From positions 1 through 5,807 of the forward strand of contig JAIOYD010000108.1 of NCBI GenBank assembly GCA_021741285.1: a DNA stretch of 5,807 nt. Direction: 5' to 3'. The translations under genes and the position numbers were made by a program. The notes below the pieces were generated by a model that was not told where the DNA came from, made no database searches, and was given only the letters and a program-made list of their open reading frames with translations. Below, piece by piece: positions 1-4,907 of this stretch (within the stretch, counting starts at the first letter, position 1; every line of letters begins with the position of its first letter). The DNA comes from Rickettsiaceae bacterium (GTDB taxonomy: Bacteria > Pseudomonadota > Alphaproteobacteria > Rickettsiales > Rickettsiaceae).

Positions 1-148
1 AACACTTAATATCAGGATTTTCTTCAGCAAAAGCATCAAATGTAGGAGCATATCTTTTGCAGGGGCCACAAAAACTTGCCCAAAACTTCACTAAACTAAT
101 TCCATCTTCTATATTGTCTTGAAAATCAAAAGTTGTTAAATTTTTCAT
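1..148 (-). CDS. Thioredoxin, N-terminal part (cut by window edge)
   Basis: A reading frame starting at the ATG whose complement is 146-148 runs off the left edge; 49 codons are visible. It shows the thioredoxin core: a beta-strand (residues 17-24, ISLVKFWA) followed by the redox-active CGPC at residues 27-30 and a conserved helix with proline (KRYAP, 31-35). Family members reduce disulfides in the cytoplasm through the two active-site cysteines. The residue before the first cysteine is Phe (WASFCGPC) rather than the common Trp, a variation also seen in other thioredoxins. It is the last visible gene of a leftward block, 14 bases after the stop of the 118-residue gene. No clear Shine-Dalgarno sequence lies in that gap, so translation may depend on coupling. 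Phage thioredoxins can be reductase partners for ribonucleotide reductase or polymerase processivity factors; which applies here is not visible. Family call is firm; role is not. Confidence 0.9.
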   Translation of the reverse strand, partial: MKNLTTFDFQDNIEDGISLVKFWASFCGPCKRYAPTFDAFAEENPDIKC

Positions 149-162
149 ATATTAATGATACA

Positions 163-519
163 TCAAATATCTGATTTGCTATCGGACCATTGACGACATG
201 ACCAAAATCGGGCTTTAGTTTTGCTGCCTGGATTATCACAATTATGTCTGGCTCTAAAGTTTTTTCTTCTTCCGGGAATGTTATCTTTAATACGCATGTT
301 TGGATCACCGAAGTTTACCTTAACAGTATTTCCCTTATCATTCTTCACATAGACAGAGAATTTTTTAGGACCACCAGGAGTACGGAAAGGTTTATTTAAT
401 TTCTTTCCTTTATTTTTATCAGAAGCAATTTTATTCATAAGGTCTGTAATTTCATTTGCTTCTTCATGTAAACCAATGTCATCCAAATAATTTGCAATAC
501 TAGCTAATTTTGTAAGCAT
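163..519 (-). CDS. Small basic phage protein with conserved RARHNC-type C-terminal domain
   Basis: A 118-residue protein in two parts. Residues 5-33 form a predicted helix-turn-helix-like amphipathic segment (LASIANYLDDIG, then EEAN and KIAS). After a Lys/Gly-rich linker (35-43), residues 44-111 form a basic domain with PFRTPGGPKKF (44-54), a probable beta-hairpin (55-70), FGDPNM (70-75), RRKNFRARHNCDNPG (84-98) and RFWSCRQW (104-111). Two cysteines (94, 108) with His92 could hold a metal or a disulfide, which is inference. I recognise this domain as one that recurs in phage and environmental phage-like sequences, but I cannot give a proven function, so none is assigned. The start is supported by a GAGGA at 526-530 (complement), 6 bases before the ATG. 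The endolysin gene ends 2 bases upstream, so the two are co-transcribed. A structural or packaged virion protein is one possibility. Confidence 0.8.
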   Translation of the reverse strand: MLTKLASIANYLDDIGLHEEANEITDLMNKIASDKNKGKKLNKPFRTPGGPKKFSVYVKNDKGNTVKVNFGDPNMRIKDNIPGRRKNFRARHNCDNPGSKTKARFWSCRQWSDSKSDI

Positions 520-521
520 AT

Positions 522-1148
522 TTAATCCTCATCAAATCCATCAATTAATTTTAAATCTTCTTCTGTAACAAAATCAGTTACATCTGGTTCTGCTTCTTCC
601 TCAATAGACATAGCAGAAATACCAGCCATACTCTTCACTTTATTGATCAAATCTCTATCTCTATTAAGCCAACCATCAAGGAACACTTTTTGATCAGGTC
701 TTTGTTTAACTCTGTCGTATCTTTTTTTGATTCTGAGTTGACAAACCTTAAGTGCTATATCTGTTTGATCAGCATCGTGTATCTTGTCACTAATAGCTTT
801 TGTAAATGTTCCTGTAATAGGTACTTTTAACACAGCTTGTAATCTAGATAAACACCCACCAACACCCATATTTACAGCTGTGTCAAATAAAACCAACCCT
901 AAAGTTCCATCTACATATTGTGCTCTTACAGGATCCCAATAATAGAGATCATAAATATCTGTATATTCTTTTTTTGTAATCTTCTCTACAGTTTGTTTTG
1001 GTAACTTTTTAGACACTCTGTATTGGTCATATCTAGATTGAATTACTCCATATCTAGTAGCCCCACCAGGATCTAATGGGTGATCTGTAAAAACTGATCC
1101 TTCCCATTTCAAAGTAAATATTAAAGCTTCGTCTAATTTTATAGGCAT
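522..1148 (-). CDS. Phage endolysin, GH108-type N-acetylmuramidase with C-terminal PG-binding-3-like region
   Basis: A 208-residue protein matching the phage lysozyme family GH108, which cuts the glycan strand of peptidoglycan. The catalytic Glu is most likely Glu16 in LKWEGSVF; the family hallmark DPGGATRYGV follows at 26-35. Residues 66-97 (YDLYYWDPVRAQY, then LFDTAVNMGVG) resemble the junction with the PG_binding_3 region seen in these enzymes. The family usually has EGG after the catalytic Glu; here it is EGS. An acidic tail (about 181-208, rich in Glu and Asp) is extra to the usual domain. There is no signal peptide or membrane anchor, so release would need a holin, and none is visible here. 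The start has an AAGGAAG on the complementary strand about 8 bases upstream. It is the first gene of the leftward block and is followed 2 bases later by the 118-residue gene. Confidence 0.9.
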   Translation of the reverse strand: MPIKLDEALIFTLKWEGSVFTDHPLDPGGATRYGVIQSRYDQYRVSKKLPKQTVEKITKKEYTDIYDLYYWDPVRAQYVDGTLGLVLFDTAVNMGVGGCLSRLQAVLKVPITGTFTKAISDKIHDADQTDIALKVCQLRIKKRYDRVKQRPDQKVFLDGWLNRDRDLINKVKSMAGISAMSIEEEAEPDVTDFVTEEDLKLIDGFDED

Positions 1149-1211
1149 TTTGTTTTCTTCCTTAAAATGTTCTCATAGGTTTATTTCTATATATTTTTGA
1201 ATATTACTTGT
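1149..1211. promoter_or_regulatory. Divergent intergenic gap
   Basis: These 63 bases separate the leftward endolysin block from the rightward block and should hold promoters for at least one of them. The Shine-Dalgarno for the endolysin lies at its left end. The rest is very AT-rich, with TATATA around 1188-1193, but I cannot find a convincing paired -35/-10 in either direction. The regulatory role is inferred from gene orientation only. Confidence 0.3.
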
Positions 1212-1619
1212 ATGGAAGAATGGATTAAGATTTGTTTTAATTTAGATAAAAATGGTAGCTATAAAAAGGCAGACCATTTGTTTATTAAAATCGCAAGTTC
1301 TTTAATGTCGAAGCAGATATTGATTCCAGGAGATGTTAAAGCTACAGCCAAAGAAGCTTATGATGATAGATTTGGCGATGAAAAATTTGGCACTCCTAAG
1401 CAAATTGAAATAGCAAGGCAATTAAAATCCAGAACCTATTTGGAACTGAAAGATGTATTAGAAATATTTGAATACACTGTCAGGCACAAATCCACTCATA
1501 TCAAGAATAAAAAATCAAAATCTTACAAAGAGTGGGGTTTATATGGTGGAGATGCCGGTAGAGATTGGTCAGATAAAATTATCAAAATGTATTTACCAGA
1601 CAAATACAAATTAAGATAA
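1212..1619 (+). CDS. Hypothetical protein with N-terminal LD-G-AD helical motif
   Basis: A 135-residue protein that I do not recognise. The frame is open from a TTG at 1197, but I prefer the ATG at 1212. It puts the helical motif (IKICFNLDKNGSYKKADHLFIKIAS) at the very N-terminus, as in the 118-residue protein across the gap, and neither start has a good Shine-Dalgarno. The rest is soluble, mixed-charge and mostly helical: a segment with DVKATAKEAYDDRFGDEKFGTPKQIEIARQL, then a helix, then a basic stretch (HKSTHIKNKKSKSYK) and a Trp/Gly/Asp-rich end (EWGLYGGDAGRDWSDK). There is no signal peptide or membrane segment. The next thing downstream is the large structured RNA, with no obvious terminator between them, so both could lie on one transcript. 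The gene is probably real: it is a long intact frame with codon use like its neighbours. Confidence 0.7.
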   Translation: MEEWIKICFNLDKNGSYKKADHLFIKIASSLMSKQILIPGDVKATAKEAYDDRFGDEKFGTPKQIEIARQLKSRTYLELKDVLEIFEYTVRHKSTHIKNKKSKSYKEWGLYGGDAGRDWSDKIIKMYLPDKYKLR

Positions 1620-1639
1620 ATTTAGTATAAGATAAAAGG

Positions 1640-2374
1640 CACTTTAAAAACTGAATAAAGATATCGGTGGCTTGACATCGTAAGATAATCAAAGGGATAA
1701 AGTATTCTCTACTACTCCCGCCAGATTCGTTTGGTCAGTCAAGCAAGCTCATCTTCTGTGAGTTTCAGGGACAAAACCTGGAAATATGGAATAAGATGTA
1801 AGTAAAGAGTTGTGAGCTGAACAACTCTCCTAACACAGCATCATCGAAGCCTAAGAAGATAAGAGTAGCTAAGAAGTTCGAGAAGTCACGATCAAGAGCT
1901 TTTTTGCATAGTGAAAGGCTTTACGGAATATATTCTTTTCCGTTATAGTCTTGAAACTGAGTCTAATCACTCGTGAAGGATTAGATATTGAAGTGAGATG
2001 TATTCCTTATTCAGGATCATCAAGATACGCACACTTCTGTAGAGAGCGGGTTAAGAATTATTTAAAGCGTCACATCAAAGGATATAATATAATAATTCAC
2101 TCAAGAAACAGACGTATCTCGTGTTAGTTGTAAGCAACCAAAAAATAAAAAGTGTGGTAGCAACAAGCACTTTAAGGAATAGGTCAGATGATAAAACATT
2201 TAAGGCTTATGTCTCTAAAACTAACATTTGACTGGAAATGCCACCAGATAAAGGCGGTTGTGTAGTTTGACTGAATAAGTGGATAAACAGGCAATCTATA
2301 AGTTGCGAGTAGAGTAATCCTGTAAACGAAACTACTGGGCTAGGAATAATCTCATCCTAGCCCATTTGATTTTA
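1640..2374 (+). ncRNA. Giant structured noncoding RNA, GOLLD/ROOL-like (class unproven)
   Basis: About 735 bases with no long reading frame on either strand, visibly less AT-rich than the flanking genes and dense in complementary segments. Helices read by eye are: 1670-1676 with 1738-1744 (7 bp), enclosing GGG 1694-1696 with CCC 1717-1719 and a TTCG-capped stem 1721-1734; 1750-1755 with 1793-1798, enclosing 1763-1769 with 1777-1783; 1806-1813 with 1821-1828 (8 bp perfect); 1923-1928 with 1938-1943; 1962-1968 with 1979-1985 (7 bp); 1990-1995 with 2032-2037; 2023-2029 with 2113-2119 (7 bp, long range); 2149-2154 with 2168-2173; 2122-2129 with 2219-2226 (8 bp, long range); 2183-2190 with 2225-2232; 2262-2268 with 2329-2335 (7 bp), enclosing 2287-2291 with 2319-2323. 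It ends in an intrinsic terminator. Size and phage setting fit GOLLD (about 800 nt) better than ROOL (about 580 nt). Both are known phage-associated RNAs, and recent structures show them assembling into RNA-only cages. The 5' end is approximate, because no clear promoter was found. The RNA-gene call is strong; the class is a guess. Confidence 0.8.
2336..2373 (+). terminator. Intrinsic terminator closing the large RNA
   Basis: TGGGCTAGGA (2336-2345) pairs perfectly with TCCTAGCCCA (2355-2364) around a 9-base loop, followed by a T-rich tail (TTTGATTTT). It is the most GC-rich hairpin of the region and lies directly after the last helix of the structured RNA. This supports an independent transcript that ends before the secreted-protein gene. 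Confidence 0.85.
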
Positions 2375-2420
2375 AGGGAACTTTGTGATAGAATTAAGAA
2401 TAAATAAGATATGTTCTTAT

Positions 2421-2426
2421 AAGGAG
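2421..2426 (+). promoter_or_regulatory. Shine-Dalgarno that decides a TTG start
   Basis: AAGGAG lies 7 bases before the TTG at 2434. A nearer ATG at 2429 is only 2 bases from the AAGGAG and hits a stop after two codons, so TTG is the real start. Just upstream, TAAGAA (2395-2400) can pair with TTCTTA (2414-2419), a weak hairpin ending next to the ribosome site. Confidence 0.75.
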
Positions 2427-2433
2427 AAATGAA

Positions 2434-2898
2434 TTGAAAAATTTTGTTTTGGTTTCATTGTTGTTAGGAAGTGTTTGTTTTGCTCAAACCCCTCCTGCTC
2501 CAACTATTCCTGTACCTTCTTATCAGCAGAAATTCAATCTATTTAACACTAATCAACTTACTCAGATTAACACATCTTTAGAATCAAGAAGAAATAAGAA
2601 TTTTGTCATTGATTTTAAGAGTTTGTTGGCTGGTACAGATATCAAAAATGCTGAAGAGCATGATTTGAATGTAAAATATGGAATTAAATCTATGTTCGGT
2701 GGGGTGTTGTCTGCAAATATGTCCAATGTAAAAACATTTAATTCTCAAAAAGATAATGAGTATTATGGACTTAGTTATGCTTTGACTGGTAAAACTACCT
2801 CATTGAATTTTTCATATAAATCTTCAGATACTGTTCAAACACAATATAAGGGAATGGCTACACAAATTTATCAATTGGATTTTAAAACCAAATTCTAG
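2434..2898 (+). CDS. Secreted, outer-membrane-like protein with signal peptide
   Basis: A 154-residue protein of unknown family. It starts with a typical Sec signal peptide: MKNF, a hydrophobic core (VLVSLLLGSVCF) and a likely signal peptidase I site after Ala17 (CFA then Q). The Cys at 15 is not in a proper lipobox, so a lipoprotein is less likely. A Pro-rich stretch follows (TPPAPTIPVPS, 19-29). The second half (about 84-154) alternates polar and hydrophobic residues in strand-sized blocks, and the protein ends in Phe (QLDFKTKF), as many outer-membrane beta-barrel proteins do. The length could give only a few strands, so a full barrel would need oligomerisation. If correct, it would act in the periplasm or outer membrane of a Gram-negative host, for example in superinfection exclusion or lysis, which is speculation. 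The start is a TTG with a strong AAGGAG; the gene comes right after the RNA terminator, so it probably has its own promoter. Confidence 0.75.
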   Translation: MKNFVLVSLLLGSVCFAQTPPAPTIPVPSYQQKFNLFNTNQLTQINTSLESRRNKNFVIDFKSLLAGTDIKNAEEHDLNVKYGIKSMFGGVLSANMSNVKTFNSQKDNEYYGLSYALTGKTTSLNFSYKSSDTVQTQYKGMATQIYQLDFKTKF

Positions 2899-2904
2899 TA
2901 TAAT
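2875..2904 (+). promoter_or_regulatory. Possible sigma70-type promoter for a leaderless mRNA
   Basis: A perfect TATAAT (2899-2904) sits 18 bases after a poor -35 match, TTGGAT (2875-2880). With standard spacing, transcription would begin at about 2911, the A of the next gene's ATG. That gene also lacks a well-spaced Shine-Dalgarno. In AT-rich DNA a single perfect -10 can be chance, so confidence is low. Confidence 0.3.
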
Positions 2905-2910
2905 AGGCAT

Positions 2911-3756
2911 ATGGAAAAAGATGCTACATATGCTTTGGGTGCTGGAATATATGTTTGGATACAAGATAATAGTAGTTTAGTGGCTTTAGCACAAACACTA
3001 GCTAAAAAATGTGTTGATTTAGGGTTATGCGATACAAATATGCATAACCCATTTCAAATTGTCCCCACAGATATATTTGCTGAGAATGGTAATTTACATC
3101 ACGAACTTTTTGTAAATATTGATCATCCTGCTTGGGGATATTTTAAGCTCACTATTGTTTCTGATTGTGAATTTCATTTATTGTCTCCTAAACTTTCTTT
3201 TTTGCCTGATAAAATTTTCTTGAATATATCTGAAGTCAAAGATCACATTGATGACTTGGCTAAATCTTTGGATAAAATATATGTATTAGAAGATTTATTG
3301 TTTTCCAAGAATATTACAGAAGCTAATAATTTGCTTTCAGATATGTTGGAATATTACAAAAATAAAACAGATATGGCTCTTGTATCAATTAAACTTTATG
3401 TAGATTCTTTTCCAGGCAAATTGTATATATCTGCTACAAATGATGAAACAGCCAAAGAATACATTGGCTCTAAAAATTATGATTTAGCTTTATTACATCC
3501 TGAAAACTGGAATGTAGAAAGCTTTGATGGATTTTCTAATATTGAAGAAGCTCAAAATGAGATGAAAAAAGTGTTATATTCATTTTTAAAGAAAGAAAAT
3601 CATTATTCTTCTCTGTTATATTTGGCACAGAAACTTATTAAAGAATCTGGTTTTAAAGTGTTTGTTGATAGAGAAGAAGTGTTGTATGATGATAAAATGA
3701 AGTTAACACTTGTAAGACCTGTTTTAAATGCTAAGGAACTAAAGATAGATGTCTGA
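2911..3756 (+). CDS. Hypothetical protein, 281 residues
   Basis: I do not recognise this protein. It is soluble, acidic to neutral, with no signal peptide and no membrane segment. Visible parts are a helix (about 20-38, SSLVALAQTLAKKCVDLGL), a strand-rich region with HHELFVNIDHPAWGYFKLTIVSD (about 64-86), helices 108-155, another strand region (158-176), and a C-terminal helix (about 233-247, SSLLYLAQKLIKESG) followed by strands. The two SSL-x-x-LAQ helices, each followed by strands, hint at a diverged internal repeat. The ATG lies 12 bases after the previous stop with only a poorly spaced AGG; see the putative leaderless promoter. Its end overlaps the start of the next gene by 8 bases, so the two are translationally coupled and may work together. 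The long intact frame and the coupled neighbour make it a real gene. Confidence 0.75.
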   Translation: MEKDATYALGAGIYVWIQDNSSLVALAQTLAKKCVDLGLCDTNMHNPFQIVPTDIFAENGNLHHELFVNIDHPAWGYFKLTIVSDCEFHLLSPKLSFLPDKIFLNISEVKDHIDDLAKSLDKIYVLEDLLFSKNITEANNLLSDMLEYYKNKTDMALVSIKLYVDSFPGKLYISATNDETAKEYIGSKNYDLALLHPENWNVESFDGFSNIEEAQNEMKKVLYSFLKKENHYSSLLYLAQKLIKESGFKVFVDREEVLYDDKMKLTLVRPVLNAKELKIDV

Positions 3757-4273
3757 TTATCTCAAAGGAAGAACATCTTTTGATAAAAATAGATATGAAA
3801 GAAATGACTCTATTGGTAAAAAATTAGGAGTAAGTTTCCTAAATTTTATGATAGATAAAAAACAACACAAAAAAATATTACCCATTGTAGAAAATAAAAA
3901 ATGTGGTGATATCAAATTGCTAGATACAATTACAGGAATCATTACTTATTATGAAATTGAAGTAAGAAGTAAAAAAGATTTTGATAATAATTTCCTTGGC
4001 TATTATAGTACTGTAGATATTCCATTGAAAAAGTTTGAACAAATAGAAAATGGATATTATTTAGCTTTTGACGAATCAGAAGAATTTAATGATGGTTTGC
4101 CAAAAAGATTATATGGATTAGATATATCTGTTATCAAAAAACATAGCCCCAAATATAAAGAAACTAAATTTAACCCTGGCAAAAAAGAGTTATTTTATCA
4201 AATTCCAAAAAATTTAATTAAAAGATACAAGTTAGATACATTAAAAGGTAAATACATTGAATACACAATTTAA
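3749..4273 (+). CDS. Possible PD-(D/E)XK nuclease-like protein
   Basis: A 174-residue basic protein starting with an ATG inside the end of the previous gene, with AAGGA 11 bases upstream. The order of elements resembles the PD-(D/E)XK nuclease fold: an N-terminal helical part (about 15-35), Asp54 in CGDIKLLD on a predicted strand, a turn (TITG), then a strand with YEIEVRSKK (67-76) where Glu69 or Glu71 and a basic residue could complete the metal site, then a VDIPLKKF segment and a strand (GYYLAFDES). The strict E-x-K is E-V-R or E-I-E here, so the active site is uncertain. Family members cut or repair DNA; restriction-like phage proteins of this size exist. The assignment is from pattern only, with no close family recognised. 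Its stop overlaps the iron-sulfur carrier start by 17 bases, which ties the three genes 2911-4643 into one operon. Confidence 0.6.
   Translation: MSDYLKGRTSFDKNRYERNDSIGKKLGVSFLNFMIDKKQHKKILPIVENKKCGDIKLLDTITGIITYYEIEVRSKKDFDNNFLGYYSTVDIPLKKFEQIENGYYLAFDESEEFNDGLPKRLYGLDISVIKKHSPKYKETKFNPGKKELFYQIPKNLIKRYKLDTLKGKYIEYTI
4243..4248 (+). promoter_or_regulatory. Shine-Dalgarno supporting a TTG start inside the upstream gene
   Basis: AAAAGG lies 8 bases before the TTG at 4257, within the coding end of the previous gene. The first in-frame ATG is at 4317, which would remove the conserved first strand of the A-type carrier fold, so TTG is favoured. Confidence 0.7.
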
Positions 4274-4643
4274 TATCACAATCACACAAGAAGCTGCTGA
4301 CATAATTAAAGAAACTATGGCTGATAATAACTACTTAAATGGATATCTTGAAATTGCTGTTGTTGGCGGGGGATGTTCTGGTTTAAAATATCAAATGGGC
4401 TTGTCAGAATATGAAGAGCTTAGTTTGGATGATGTTGTCACAGAAGATAAAGATATTAAAATCCTCACCCACAAACAATCTGTCAAATATCTTAATGGTG
4501 CTGTTGTGGATTACACTACTAATGGCGCTATAATTGGATTTAAAATTGACAATCCTAATGCTGCTAAATCTTGTGGCTGTGGAGAATCATTTAGTATAGA
4601 TGGTGAACAATACGACACTTGCGGTGGATGCGGTTATAAATAG
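4257..4643 (+). CDS. A-type iron-sulfur carrier (IscA/SufA/ErpA/HesB family)
   Basis: A 128-residue protein of the A-type carrier family, which holds and passes iron-sulfur clusters to target enzymes. The three family cysteines are present: Cys40 in GGGCSGLKY, and Cys106 and Cys108 in SCGCGESF. The N-terminus (ITITQEAADIIKE) is the usual first strand and helix. Beyond the normal end there is a 16-residue tail with a second pair, Cys122 and Cys125 (TCGGCGYK), not part of the standard motif. The start is TTG with a good Shine-Dalgarno and overlaps the preceding gene by 17 bases. Such carriers occur in some phages, where they are thought to support host iron-sulfur enzymes or phage metalloproteins; here a superoxide dismutase and a ferritin-like protein lie just downstream on the other strand. 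No scaffold (IscU) or desulfurase is in view. The family is certain; IscA versus ErpA versus SufA cannot be told apart from this. Confidence 0.93.
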   Translation: MNTQFNITITQEAADIIKETMADNNYLNGYLEIAVVGGGCSGLKYQMGLSEYEELSLDDVVTEDKDIKILTHKQSVKYLNGAVVDYTTNGAIIGFKIDNPNAAKSCGCGESFSIDGEQYDTCGGCGYK

Positions 4644-4855
4644 TTTTTGTATTCTATTATAAATAAAAGAGCCTGTCCAAATTTAGATCTTGATTGATTT
4701 TTGGACAGGTTTTTTGCTATCTCTTCTAGCTGTTCAACTGATAAATCAAATGCCATATCCAAACATTTGATCATAATTTTCCTAGACAATTCAAACTTGA
4801 CAAGCTTTCTGGCTAAATCTGCTTTAATTCCATCAGAATCAGAATAGCATCTCAA
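4634..4855 (-). CDS. Small helical hypothetical protein (uncertain)
   Basis: A 73-residue frame starting at TTG (complement of 4853-4855); no in-frame ATG lies near the start, and the upstream stop is close (4862-4864), so little extension is possible. The predicted protein is charged and helical: GIKADLARKLVKFELSRKI (9-27) and LSVEQLEEIAKNLSKN (38-53), with no membrane segment. I do not recognise it. For it: amphipathic helices, codon use like the neighbours, position downstream of two minus-strand genes. Against it: a TTG start with only a weak GGTAG upstream, the plus-strand terminator hairpin lies inside its last third, and its stop overlaps the iron-sulfur carrier end by 10 bases. It could be real, with a tail that reads through the shared hairpin. 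Confidence 0.4.
   Translation of the reverse strand: MRCYSDSDGIKADLARKLVKFELSRKIMIKCLDMAFDLSVEQLEEIAKNLSKNQSRSKFGQALLFIIEYKNYL
4672..4715 (+). terminator. Intrinsic terminator after the iron-sulfur carrier operon
   Basis: CCTGTCCAAA (4672-4681) pairs perfectly with TTTGGACAGG (4700-4709) across an 18-base loop and is followed by six Ts (4710-4715). It ends the rightward operon 28 bases after its last stop. On the other strand the hairpin is followed by a T-rich stretch with interruptions, so weak bidirectional use is possible. Confidence 0.85.
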
Positions 4856-4907
4856 ATTGATCTACCAAAGCAAAAAAAACCAGAATGAAGCCAGGATATC
4901 AATTTAT

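Noticed and set aside
126..308. Minus-strand 60-codon frame across the thioredoxin start and the basic-protein gene
   Set aside because: It overlaps two better-supported genes in another frame and shows no domain or ribosome site.
1672..1700. TTGACA at 1672-1677 with a GGATAA 17 bases later, a possible promoter
   Set aside because: These bases form one side of the 7-bp helix 1670-1676 with 1738-1744, so the match is better explained by RNA structure; the -10 is poor.
1640..2374. Idea that the gene-free stretch is a decayed gene, tmRNA, RNase P RNA or tRNA cluster
   Set aside because: No protein fragments are recognisable in any frame, no tRNA cloverleaf or CCA-ended acceptor was found, and the conserved RNase P and tmRNA signatures are missing; nested helices and the terminator indicate a different structured RNA.
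3757..3942. Minus-strand 61-codon frame with hydrophobic residues
   Set aside because: It is antisense to the start of the nuclease-like gene; its hydrophobic look comes from reading Lys-rich AT-rich DNA backwards.
4635..4665. Two TATAAATA sequences (4635-4642, 4658-4665) resembling T4 late promoters
   Set aside because: The first is simply the last codons of the iron-sulfur carrier, and both point into a terminator and convergent genes. AT-rich chance is enough.
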